A program made the translations under genes and the position numbers. From a bacterium (lineage in GTDB: Bacteria; RBG-13-66-14): a stretch of 27,449 bases of DNA. Numbering within the stretch: the stretch's first letter is position 1; every line of letters starts with the position of its first letter. A model generated the notes under the pieces. The model was not told the origin of the DNA, ran no database searches, and saw only the letters and a program-made list of their open reading frames with translations. The DNA is taken from assembly GCA_026398675.1 (NCBI GenBank), contig JAPLSK010000150.1, positions 1 through 27,449 on the forward strand, given 5' to 3'. Shown in pieces: positions 1-7,597 of the stretch.

Positions 1-12
1 ATTTGTAATGTT

Positions 13-110
13 CGTAGGGCGGGGTTTCCTAACCCCGCCGTTTTTTATAAGGTAGCCCTCACCCCCATCCCCGTAAGGCAAGCCTTCTCCCACGGGGAGA
101 GGGGGGTCGA
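13..110 (+). repeat. Composite intergenic repeat, copy A
   Basis: The unit starts with CGTAG and a hairpin (arms 18-26 and 31-39, loop TCCT). A T-run follows, then GGTAGCCCTCACCCCCATCC, then a CTCCC/GGGAG hairpin. The same order of modules recurs in reverse orientation at about 19019-19169, with small differences. This shows a mobile or repeatedly duplicated compound element, not random GC-rich sequence. Confidence 0.7.
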
Positions 111-152
111 AACAACCCTCACCCCGGCCCGCGGCTCCACCCGTTGCGATGA

Positions 153-208
153 CGTAGTGGCGGGTCTTTAGACCCGCCCGCGGGCCGACCTAAAGGTCGG
201 CCCCTACG
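153..208. repeat. 56-bp double-hairpin repeat with CGTAG/CTACG ends
   Basis: Terminal inverted repeats CGTAG (153-157) and CTACG (204-208) enclose two hairpins. The first has arms 159-166 and 171-178 with loop TTTA. The second has arms 182-190 and 195-203 with loop TAAA. The element at 3551-3606 has exactly the same length, ends and two-hairpin layout but different stem and loop bases. Confidence 0.75.
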
Positions 209-235
209 TGGGTGACGCGCTATTCAAATCTAATA

Positions 236-262
236 GTAGGGGAGGGTCTCCTGACCCTCCCG
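236..262. repeat. Short hairpin repeat, TCCT loop
   Basis: GTAG is followed by a perfect 9-bp stem GGGAGGGTC (240-248), loop TCCT (249-252) and the complementary arm 253-261. It belongs to the same family as 18-39 and 301-322: the loop is kept while both arms change together. Confidence 0.75.
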
Positions 263-296
263 TTAATTTGCCCCTCACTCCGACCCTCTCTGAAAT

Positions 297-322
297 GTAG
301 GGCGGGGATTCCTATCCCCGCC
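297..322. repeat. Short hairpin repeat, TCCT loop
   Basis: GTAG is followed by the 9-bp arm GGCGGGGAT (301-309), loop TCCT (310-313) and the complementary arm 314-322. It differs from 18-39 by a paired change in the stem (AT in place of TT, matched on the other arm). Confidence 0.75.
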
Positions 323-363
323 GCTTTCTCACCCCGACCCGTGCCTCAACGGTCTCCCTATAT

Positions 364-419
364 GTAGGGCGGGGATTTTAACCGAGCGAAGCGAGCTATG
401 CCCCTGGCAAATCCCCGCC
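364..419. repeat. Hairpin repeat with an inserted 30-bp loop module
   Basis: GTAG is followed by an 11-bp arm (368-378) and its complement (409-419). The loop is not four bases but a 30-base module (379-408) containing AACCGAGCGAAGCGAGCTA and CCCC-GGC-like sequence. The same module is duplicated at 13234-13287, and an inverted fragment lies at about 3605-3614. The element looks like the basic hairpin carrying a cassette in its loop. Confidence 0.7.
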
Positions 420-553
420 GCGTTTTCTGCGATCCCAGCCTCGACACTCACCCCAACCCGTAGGCGAGCCTCTCCCTAAAAGGGAGAGGGAGAACACCGG
501 CCCGTGCCTTGCAGTCCTTCCACAGGAAGAGGGGTACGCGGGGCGAGGGACTT

Positions 554-1681
554 TTAATACAGGGTGAGCTGGTCACGAACCCGGTCGCAGTAACGGCAGG
601 CCAGCTTCCCCGGCTCAAACTCGTAGAACTCGGGCGCGGCGTTGTCGTCGAAGTGGGTAATGCAGCGCCGGTTGGAGCATGTGCCCTCGAAAACCGTCGG
701 GATGCGCCAGTTAGAGCCCCTTTTGCCGAAGAGGCGGGAGTGGCCCATGAGCACCAAGAGAAGGGCCATCCGGGCCGGCACCCCGTTGAAGGCCTGCTCG
801 AAGTAGCGCACCCGGGGGTCCGTGTCCACCTCGACGGCAATCTCGTCGAGCCGGGGGAGGGGGTGCATGACTATCATCTCCGCCGGCGCCCCGTCCAGAA
901 TCCGCCGGTCCAGCCGGTACACGTGGGCCACCCGCTCGTACACCTCGGGATCCTCGAAGCGCTCCCGCTGGATGCGCGTCATGTAGAGAACGTGGACGTC
1001 GTCCAGGCCGCCGGCCAGTTCCCGGCGCTGCTCGACGGTCCCGCCGTAGCGCGACGAGAGGTGGTGGAGGACGTGCGGCGGCAACTCCAACTCCTCGGGG
1101 CTGATCGCCACGCATTGCGAGCCGAAAGCGGCCAGGGCCACAGCCAGGGAGTGAGTGGTGCGGCCGTAGAGGAGGTCGCCGCAGAGGGCGACCTTCAAAC
1201 CCGAAAGGGTGCCGAACTCCTTGTAGATGGTGTACAGGTCCAAGAGGGTCTGGCTGGGGTGGAAGTGCCCCCCGTCGCCGCCGTTCAAGACCGGGACGGT
1301 GGAGAATTTTCCCGCCAGGTAGGCCGCGCCGTCCTTGGGGTGGCGCATGGCGATGCAGTCCGCGTAGTGGGCGCTCATCCGAATCGTGTCGGCCAGCGAC
1401 TCGCCCTTGGCCACGGAGCTGGAGGAAGCCTCGGCGAAGCCCACTACCGAACCCCCCAGGCGGATCATGGCCGTCTCGAAGGAGAGCCGGGTGCGGGTGG
1501 AGGGTTCCCAGAAGAGGGAGGCCATGACGCGGTAGGGCAGGAGGGGCGAGATGGGCGAGCCGCCCTGCGTGGCCTTTTCGTATCGGACCCGGGCCTCCAT
1601 CTCACCGGCGAGCTCCAGCAGCTGGAGGATCTCCTCGGGGGTGAACTCTTCCAGGTCTATAAAGTGGCGAAGGCGCGGCAT
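554..1681 (-). CDS. pyrB: Aspartate carbamoyltransferase with fused PyrI-type zinc domain
   Basis: Cytosolic enzyme of pyrimidine synthesis that condenses carbamoyl phosphate with aspartate. The 375-residue product has the carbamoyl-phosphate site STRTRLSFE (61-69), the mobile-loop lysine in VAKGESLADT (about 92), HPSQTLLDLYTI (141-152), GDLLYGRTTHSL (168-179) and the MHPLPR motif (272-277). After the catalytic part ends near 320, a short tail has four cysteines at 335, 340, 362 and 365 (C-x4-C-x21-C-x2-C). This matches the zinc domain of the regulatory chain PyrI. PyrI's N-terminal nucleotide-binding domain is not present. The start at 1681 is chosen because GGGAGGAG sits just upstream; the open frame continues to 1900 without family-like sequence. 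The next gene on the same strand ends 130 bp upstream. Known PyrB-PyrI fusions usually carry the whole regulatory chain, so normal CTP/ATP control through that domain is unlikely (inference). Confidence 0.93.
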   Translation of the reverse strand: MPRLRHFIDLEEFTPEEILQLLELAGEMEARVRYEKATQGGSPISPLLPYRVMASLFWEPSTRTRLSFETAMIRLGGSVVGFAEASSSSVAKGESLADTIRMSAHYADCIAMRHPKDGAAYLAGKFSTVPVLNGGDGGHFHPSQTLLDLYTIYKEFGTLSGLKVALCGDLLYGRTTHSLAVALAAFGSQCVAISPEELELPPHVLHHLSSRYGGTVEQRRELAGGLDDVHVLYMTRIQRERFEDPEVYERVAHVYRLDRRILDGAPAEMIVMHPLPRLDEIAVEVDTDPRVRYFEQAFNGVPARMALLLVLMGHSRLFGKRGSNWRIPTVFEGTCSNRRCITHFDDNAAPEFYEFEPGKLACRYCDRVRDQLTLY

Positions 1682-1811
1682 ATCTCCTCCCACGGCGGCG
1701 CGTCCATAATTTGGGTCATGGTACGGCAACCCCTTTGCAAAGTCAAGACTGGCCGAATCAATAAAGAACGGGGCTTCGAGCCCCATCCATTCGAGAAAAA
1801 GCCGGCCGGCG

Positions 1812-2777
1812 TCACTCCTGGCGCCGGACCATCCGGGCCAGGTGGGGAACCGGCACGAAAAAGCCCCGCAGCTCGCCTCCGGGGGAATAGACAGCGACAC
1901 TATCGGATCCGGAAAGCCCGTCGAATTTCTCCAACAGCTCGTTCAGCCCCCGCATCGCACCGTCCTCCAGGACGATCCGGGGAACCTCTCCTCTGTCGGC
2001 GTCCTCCCGCCCCGCACCGCGCGGCTCCGGGGGCCCTTTGGGCTCGGCCTCGCAGAGTGAGTCGTCCAGGGCGTCGAACCCCGACTCCGGACGCTCGTGC
2101 CGGTTCTTCTCGTCGGCCAGACGGGCGGCCTCCATCATGAGCTCCATTAGGGGAGTGGATATCCGCGGCCGGCACCGGCTCCGCTGCGTCCCGATCCGGA
2201 GGTAGACCTCCTGCCAGCCCAGGATTTCGAGCGCCGCCTCCTTGGGCGGCAGGTGGCAGAGCTCCGCGTCGAGCAGCCGACCCTCGGTGAAGCACAGGAC
2301 GCCCCGATCGCCGCCGAAGGACCGGCAGACCTCCACCCGGCAACTTTTCCGCTCCAACTCCACCATCTGGACGAAGCTGGGGAGGTTCGCTCCCCGGAGC
2401 TGACCCTGCTCGCCCCAGTGCCGGACCGTCTTGATTATCAACCGGTGGAGTTGGTCCAGGTCAATGGGCTTTTCGACGTACTCGATGGAGTAGGCGTCGA
2501 AGGTCCGCTCGAGCTCGGAGCTGCCGTGGGCGGTCATCACGATGCAAGGGATTTCCGGGTTTTGCTCGAGGACGCGGGTGATGAGCCCGTACCCGTCCAG
2601 GCGGGGCATCTTCAGGTCCGTGACCAGGGTGACGACCTTCTCGTTTTCCAGGACGCGCAGGGCATCCTCGCCGTCGGCTGCGACGAGGTAGCCGATTCCG
2701 TCGGCGTATTGCTCCAGGCCGTCCTTCAGTGATTCGAGGAAGGCGGCGTCGTCATCAACTAAAAGAACCTTTTTCAT
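1812..2777 (-). CDS. Response regulator with REC and DUF4388 (PATAN-like) domains
   Basis: A 321-residue cytosolic signalling protein. The REC domain (about 3-120) has the acidic pair in LLVDDDAAF, phosphoacceptor D54 in VTDLKMP, the switch threonine in VMTAHG and lysine K103 in EKPI. Residues about 130-222 resemble DUF4388/PATAN: a hydrophobic start LPSFVQMVEL, then a G-x-L-x-F-x-x-G-x-L-x-x-A pattern and an ILGWQE-like segment. A charged linker follows (223-270). The last 45 residues (LNELLEKFDGLSGSDSVAVY) look like the beginning of a Roadblock/LC7-type domain that stops early; this last call is weak. The start is set at MKKVLLVDDD (2777) with GGGGAG upstream. Such proteins are output or adaptor components, in some lineages linked to motility or polarity systems. 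No kinase is adjacent on the same strand, so the partner is unknown. Confidence 0.8.
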   Translation of the reverse strand: MKKVLLVDDDAAFLESLKDGLEQYADGIGYLVAADGEDALRVLENEKVVTLVTDLKMPRLDGYGLITRVLEQNPEIPCIVMTAHGSSELERTFDAYSIEYVEKPIDLDQLHRLIIKTVRHWGEQGQLRGANLPSFVQMVELERKSCRVEVCRSFGGDRGVLCFTEGRLLDAELCHLPPKEAALEILGWQEVYLRIGTQRSRCRPRISTPLMELMMEAARLADEKNRHERPESGFDALDDSLCEAEPKGPPEPRGAGREDADRGEVPRIVLEDGAMRGLNELLEKFDGLSGSDSVAVYSPGGELRGFFVPVPHLARMVRRQE

Positions 2778-3754
2778 GGCTCCCCTCACCGGTGAGAAAA
2801 GCAATTGCCGGACCAGGGGCTCGGAAGGCGTATAACGTTGATTGTTTGTGGGTTACGAAATACGCCAAGATGAACGTCCGCCATCCGAGGTCAATGTGCT
2901 CCAGCAAAGTAAGGCGTCGTCGCAGTTTGGCGCAGTGATGACGAAGGGCGACCGCGTACCGAATCAAGAAATAAAATAATTTTAATATTCATATTTTACC
3001 AATTCATTTTGACCGTTTCATTATGACTCGTTTATACCGGTGTAATCGGGGCCAATTTCGTAGAGTAGCTCCAGGAGCGGATTCTTAATATGCATCAAAA
3101 TGGCATGCTTGTTGCTTTTATTACCGGCGAGCAATGGAGGACACCCCTCCACCGCACCTTCGACAGGGAGAAACCGAAATCCCCGCATTCTTAAAAAAAT
3201 CGGGAATGACAACTATCGGCGACTCCCTGACCAATTACCTCCGGTAATCAAGCGTGCCGTCTACCAATTCCATTGCGGGTAATCATGCCGACCCGACCCT
3301 GAAAGAAAGCCCGAAACCACAAAAACGAAGTCTTTACCCAGCGCGGTGACGCGGATACGGCCGGGACGGTCACCGAGACCATCCGGCTGGTCAAGACGAA
3401 CGTGGAACGCTTCGTCTCCCGGGCGGTCGAAATACTGCTCTGACAATCAATCATCCACGGTAATGCCCCAGTGCCCTCGCCGGCGGAGGGGATGAATCGG
3501 AGAGCCGCCATGGTCAACAGCGTTCGTTGAAGGAGACAAGGGGTTTTGCCCGTAGGGGCGGGGCTCCATCCCCGCCCGCGGGCGACCACGGAGGGTCGCC
3601 CCTACGCTTCGCTCGGTTAAACACCTTGCCCCCACAAACAAAAAGCATCTCTTTAAAGGAGCGTGTGCCGCCCGTATTCAGGTGAGGACGAGGGTTCTTA
3701 CCTAATGTTATTAACGGACGGGATACGTTTTCCCATTTATTAGGGAGCCCGAAC
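2778..3754. other. Gene-poor intergenic region between divergent genes
   Basis: No convincing intact gene. The stretch 2960-3110 is AT-rich compared with the rest of the window and probably holds promoter sequence for the minus-strand regulator. A short plus-strand segment ending in TGA at 3441-3443 reads as an amphipathic tail (TVTETIRLVKTNVERF, then SRAVEILL) with no start codon. It could be the worn end of a lost gene, but this is weak. 3535-3625 is repeat DNA. The plus-strand kinase begins at 3755 behind TTAGGGAG. Confidence 0.6.
3551..3606. repeat. 56-bp double-hairpin repeat, second copy
   Basis: Ends CGTAG (3551-3555) and CTACG (3602-3606) enclose two GC-rich hairpins separated by CGCGGG, the same plan and length as 153-208. 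The loops here are CTCCAT and ACGGAG. The following bases, 3605-3614, are the reverse complement of the AACCGAGCGAAG module seen at 380 and 13235. Confidence 0.75.
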
Positions 3755-5911
3755 ATGTCAAGGGTCCTCCTCGCAACCGGCGACGATAAACTAATCGTCG
3801 AGCTGAAGACGCTCCTGGAGGAGCTCGGGCATACGTTCGCCGGCGTCGTCCCGGCGGACGGCACCCTCCTGGAATCCGCCTTAAGCCAGACCGCGGAGGT
3901 TCTCCTCTACGACGCCGCGGGCGAAAACGACTCCCGTCCCGTCGTGATACCGGGCGTAACCGTCCTGACCCTGAACGATGAAGGGGGAAATAAAGACCCC
4001 GACAACCCCAATCCCTACCGGCTGGTGAAACCGCTGAACCGCCTCTTCATCAAGGCGAAGCTGATCCCCGTCGGTCAGATCCCCAAGGCCGTCCGCTTGT
4101 ACCAGCAGAACAAGAAGGGGAACAGCACCGGTCCCGATGAATTCGTGTTCAGCCGGAAATCGGGCGAGCCGGTCCCGATCGAGATACGTACCTACCCCAT
4201 CCGAACCGGCGGCAGAGACTTGGTCCTCGGAATCGCCCGGGACATCTCCAAGCGCAGGCAGGCCGAGGATGGCCTCCGGGCCAGCGAGGCGCGCTTCCGC
4301 TCCATGTTCGAGCTCTCGCCCGAGTCCATTACACTCCTGGACCATTCGGGGAGGGTCATCACCACCAACTCGAAGGTTTACGAGTGGCTGGGTTTCAAGC
4401 CGGATGAGATTATCGGCAAAAGGTTGTCCAGCTTGCCGATACTGACGAAAACGGGGCTCTTGAAAGTGCTCCAGCAGTTCCGCAGGCGGATCAAGGGGCT
4501 TGACGTCCCGCCCTACGAGGCCGAGTTCAACCACAAAGACGGCGGAAAAATTATTGGCCGGATAACCGCCAATCCCGTCCGTGACGAAAAGGGGGATATA
4601 TCCTCCGTCCTGGTCATCATCTCCGACGTCACCGCCGAGCGGCGGGCCGAGGAGGAGCTGCGGGCCTCCCGCGACCTCCTGAACCGCATTTTAAACGGGA
4701 TGCACGACGCCGTGAGTGTCATCGGCCCCGATTATCGGATTCGGGAGATCAATGACAGCTTCACGCGCACCTACGGCGGCTCTCGGGAAAAGATTTTAGG
4801 GAAAACCTGCCACGAGACGACCCACGGACGGGATAAACCCTGCCCGGAGGGCTGCCACCTGGAGAAGGTGTTCAAAACGGGGAAGCCGAAGACCTTCGAG
4901 CACGTACACTTAAACGCCCGCGGCGAGGAGGTGTCCGTCGAAATTTCCCTCTTCCCCCTGCAAAATCCCGAGGGGAAGGTGGAGGGCGTCGTGGAGATGG
5001 AACACGACGTCACCCTGCAAAAGCTGGTGGAGAAGGCTCTGCGGGAGGAAATGGACCGGGTGCAGACCTACCTGGACATCGCCGGGGTCATCATCCTGAC
5101 CCTCGACGCCCAGGGGAGTGTGACGCTCATCAATCAGAAGGGGTGCGAGGTCCTGGGCCGCCCCGAGGGGGAAATTCTGGGGAAAAATTGGAAGGATAAC
5201 TTCATCCCCGACTGGACACGGGAGCGGGTGGAATACACGTTTAACCGACTAATGGCCGGCGAGGTGGACCCGCTCAGGTACGTGGAAAGCTACATCCTGA
5301 CCCGCGACGAGAAGATGCGGCTCATTGCCTGGAACAACACCGTCTTCACCGATGACGCCGGGAACGAGACCGGCACCTTGAGCTCCGGCGAGGACATCAC
5401 CGAGCGGCGGCTGGCCGAAACGGCGCTCAAGGAGAGCGAGGAGAAGTTCCGCAATTTCTTCGAGAACGAGCCGGAGTACTGTTACATGGTATCGCCGGAA
5501 GGGATTATCCTGGACGTCAACCGAGCCGCGCTCTCGACGCTGGGCTACGAGAAGAAGGAGCTGGTCGGCGCGCCTTTGAGACGCATCTACGCCCCGGAAT
5601 CGCACGATAAGATGGAGCGGCTCCTCACCCAGTGGAAAGAGATGGGTACACCCCAGAATGAGGAAATGATCATCCAGACTAAGGGCGGCGATAAAAGGTA
5701 CGTTTTGTTGAGCGCCACCGCGGTCCTCGGTCTAGATGGGGAGCCCGTCCACTCGATTTCAGTGCAGCGAGACATCACCGAGCGCAGGCAGGCCGAAACG
5801 GCGCTGAAGGAGAGCGAGGAAAAGTACCGCAACCTGGTGGAGCGGGCGAACGACGGCATCATCATCGTTCAGGACGAGCGATTGAAGTACGTGAATCCGC
5901 GGATGGCCTAG
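3755..5911 (+). CDS. Multi-PAS sensor kinase, 5' part (ends at in-frame TAG)
   Basis: N-terminal 718 residues of what should be a single sensor kinase of about 1,280 residues running to 7597. Residues 1-103 resemble a degenerate receiver (D53 in LLYDAAG, K92 in VKPL). A half PAS follows (about 104-166), then full PAS domains at about 177-296, 305-425, 435-553 and 560-678, each ending in the usual D-I/V-T-E-R linker. The sixth, starting at 687, is cut after KYVNPRMA by TAG. The third PAS has a C/H-rich loop (C352, H353, H357, C363, C367, H368) that might bind metal. No membrane segment is seen, so cytosolic sensing is likely. The start ATG has TTAGGGAG upstream. Reading resumes in the same frame immediately after the TAG. 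As it stands this product lacks a kinase core and could not phosphorylate. Confidence 0.85.
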   Translation: MSRVLLATGDDKLIVELKTLLEELGHTFAGVVPADGTLLESALSQTAEVLLYDAAGENDSRPVVIPGVTVLTLNDEGGNKDPDNPNPYRLVKPLNRLFIKAKLIPVGQIPKAVRLYQQNKKGNSTGPDEFVFSRKSGEPVPIEIRTYPIRTGGRDLVLGIARDISKRRQAEDGLRASEARFRSMFELSPESITLLDHSGRVITTNSKVYEWLGFKPDEIIGKRLSSLPILTKTGLLKVLQQFRRRIKGLDVPPYEAEFNHKDGGKIIGRITANPVRDEKGDISSVLVIISDVTAERRAEEELRASRDLLNRILNGMHDAVSVIGPDYRIREINDSFTRTYGGSREKILGKTCHETTHGRDKPCPEGCHLEKVFKTGKPKTFEHVHLNARGEEVSVEISLFPLQNPEGKVEGVVEMEHDVTLQKLVEKALREEMDRVQTYLDIAGVIILTLDAQGSVTLINQKGCEVLGRPEGEILGKNWKDNFIPDWTRERVEYTFNRLMAGEVDPLRYVESYILTRDEKMRLIAWNNTVFTDDAGNETGTLSSGEDITERRLAETALKESEEKFRNFFENEPEYCYMVSPEGIILDVNRAALSTLGYEKKELVGAPLRRIYAPESHDKMERLLTQWKEMGTPQNEEMIIQTKGGDKRYVLLSATAVLGLDGEPVHSISVQRDITERRQAETALKESEEKYRNLVERANDGIIIVQDERLKYVNPRMA
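5909..5911 (+). other. In-frame amber codon inside a PAS domain
   Basis: The codons read NPRMA, TAG, LLGY. In PAS domains this position is typically glutamate (MAELLGY), and GAG to TAG is one base. Both flanking reading frames are identical and both sides remain clearly PAS-like, so there is no frameshift. The options are a recent nonsense mutation, a sequence error, or readthrough. Confidence 0.85.
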
Positions 5912-7597
5912 CTCTTGGGATACATTAATGAGGAGATGTTGGACACCCCGTTTTTGGACTACCTCGAGGACGGGGAAAGAAAAAAGGTTTCCGTCAGTTA
6001 CAGGAGCAGGATGGGGGGCGAAGACCCGCCGCCCGTCTACGAAACGGTGATGCTGCACAAAGAGGGCCGCCGGGTGATGGTGGAGATCAACGCCGGGATG
6101 ATCATGTACGGGGGCAGACCGGCGGACTTGGTGTTCCTGCACGACATCACGCAACGCAAGGAGGCCGAGAATGCCCTCCGCGAGAGCGAAGCCAAGCTGA
6201 CGGCGACCCTGAACTCCCTGCCCGACCTCCTCTTCGAGGTGGACCATTGGGGTAAAATCTACGACTTCCGCACCCCCGACGCTTCAACGCTCTACGCCGC
6301 CCCGGAGAATTTCCTCGGGAAAACCGTGGACCAGGTGATCCCCCCGGAGGCGGCCCGGATCATCATGGACGCCCTCGCCCAGGCCGTGGAAAAAAGGAGC
6401 CACCACGGGGCGGTTTACGTGCTGAATATGCCCGACGGCCCCCATTGGTTCGAGCTCTCCATCGCCGCCAGGGGCGACCCGAAGGCTCCCGAAGGCCGCC
6501 TGATCGTCACATCCCGCGATGTGACCGAGCGGGTGAAGGTCGGGGAGGCACTGCGGCTCTCCGAGGAGCAGTACCGCTTCCTCTTCGAGGGCAGCACCAC
6601 CCTCAACCTTATCATCGGCGTGGACGGCACACACCTGGACTCCAACATCTCCGTCCTGAAGGAGTTCGGCTACTCTCGCCAGGAGGTCCAGGGGAGAAAT
6701 GCCATGGAGTTCGTGGTCGAGAAGGACCGGGAGCTCATCACCGGTCTCCTGGAAAAATCTTACCGGGGCGAGGACACGCCCGAGATAGACGTCGGCATCA
6801 TCGCCAAGGACGGCTCCGTCCGCACCATCCTCTTCTCCCGGGGGAACGTGGTCCTCACCGATGGCGACCGGCCGGTGAGCGTCGTCGTCACCGGGATAGA
6901 CATCACCGAGCGCAACAAGTCCGTGGAGGAGATAAAGAAAGCCCTCCGGGAAAAGGAGGTCATGCTGAAGGAAATCCACCACCGGGTGAAGAACAACCTG
7001 CAGATAATCTCGAGCCTGTTGAACCTGGAAGCCGGAAAGACGCAGGACGAGAATGTGTTAGACATCATCTCGACCAGCCAGAACCGGATCAAGTCCATGG
7101 CGCTCATCCACGAGAAGCTCTATCAGTCGAAAGAGCTCTCGCGGGTCGACTTCCCCGGTTACATCAGCAGCCTGCTCGACTCCCTCCTCCTCACCTACTC
7201 CGACGACTCGCGGTTCGTCACCCCGCAGCTCGACCTCTCTCCCCTGTACCTGGACATCAGCACGGCCATCCCACTGGCCCTCATCATCAACGAGCTCGTC
7301 TCCAACTCACTGGAGCACGCCTTCCCCGACGATCGCAAGGGCATCATTTCAATCGGATTGAAGGCCGCGGGGAACGACGACTACACGCTTTTGGTGGCCG
7401 ATGACGGGGTGGGCATCCCGGACGATTTTGACTTGGAAAACACGAAAACCCTGGGGTTACAATTGGTAAACATGCTCACCCAGCAGATAGACGGCGTTAT
7501 CGAGATGGACCGGGGTACGCAACCGAAGGGAAGAAAGGGCATAGAGTTCAGGATAACCTTCTCGGAAAAAACGCCCCAGGCGACCCATGAAGCGTAG
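5912..7597 (+). CDS. Multi-PAS sensor kinase, 3' part with HisKA_2 and ATPase core
   Basis: Continuation of the 3755 frame after the TAG. It contains the rest of the sixth PAS (to about residue 80 counted from 5915), two more PAS domains (about 90-206 and 215-333), then a HisKA_2 dimerisation/phosphoacceptor segment EIHHRVKNNLQIISSLLNLE (353-372). A GHKL ATPase follows, with NELVSNSLEHAFPD (N box, 459-472), DDGVGIP (496-502) and a TLGLQLV G-box. Translation alone could begin at TTG 5915, but no good ribosome site precedes it, so an independent start is doubtful. The last codons overlap the start of the next kinase by 11 bases, which suggests translational coupling. HisKA_2 kinases commonly donate to receivers like the one that begins the 10057 protein. 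Confidence 0.85.
   Translation, partial: LLGYINEEMLDTPFLDYLEDGERKKVSVSYRSRMGGEDPPPVYETVMLHKEGRRVMVEINAGMIMYGGRPADLVFLHDITQRKEAENALRESEAKLTATLNSLPDLLFEVDHWGKIYDFRTPDASTLYAAPENFLGKTVDQVIPPEAARIIMDALAQAVEKRSHHGAVYVLNMPDGPHWFELSIAARGDPKAPEGRLIVTSRDVTERVKVGEALRLSEEQYRFLFEGSTTLNLIIGVDGTHLDSNISVLKEFGYSRQEVQGRNAMEFVVEKDRELITGLLEKSYRGEDTPEIDVGIIAKDGSVRTILFSRGNVVLTDGDRPVSVVVTGIDITERNKSVEEIKKALREKEVMLKEIHHRVKNNLQIISSLLNLEAGKTQDENVLDIISTSQNRIKSMALIHEKLYQSKELSRVDFPGYISSLLDSLLLTYSDDSRFVTPQLDLSPLYLDISTAIPLALIINELVSNSLEHAFPDDRKGIISIGLKAAGNDDYTLLVADDGVGIPDDFDLENTKTLGLQLVNMLTQQIDGVIEMDRGTQPKGRKGIEFRITFSEKTPQATHEA

Larger units (their letters stand above)
1..553. other. Gene-free, repeat-rich intergenic region
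   Basis: No credible protein-coding gene is seen here. The stretch is built almost entirely from short palindromic modules, listed separately: hairpins with a GTAG flank and a four-base loop, and pyrimidine-rich stretches of the form CCCTCACCCC followed by a CTCTCCC/GGGAGAG hairpin. One such hairpin has arms CCTCTCCCT (469-477) and AGGGAGAGG (481-489), just downstream of the 3' end of pyrB on the minus strand, but it has no clean T-tract. Confidence 0.8.

Noticed and set aside
509..2140. Plus-strand 543-codon open frame
   Set aside because: It lies opposite pyrB and the end of the REC-DUF4388 gene. The minus strand gives clear family motifs, while this frame gives a low-complexity Arg/Gly/Val-rich product typical of antisense in GC-rich DNA.
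5909..5911. Genetic code with TAG as a sense codon
   Set aside because: Several other genes in the window end at TAG at sensible places (for example 7597 and 14708) and no other gene called here has an internal TAG.
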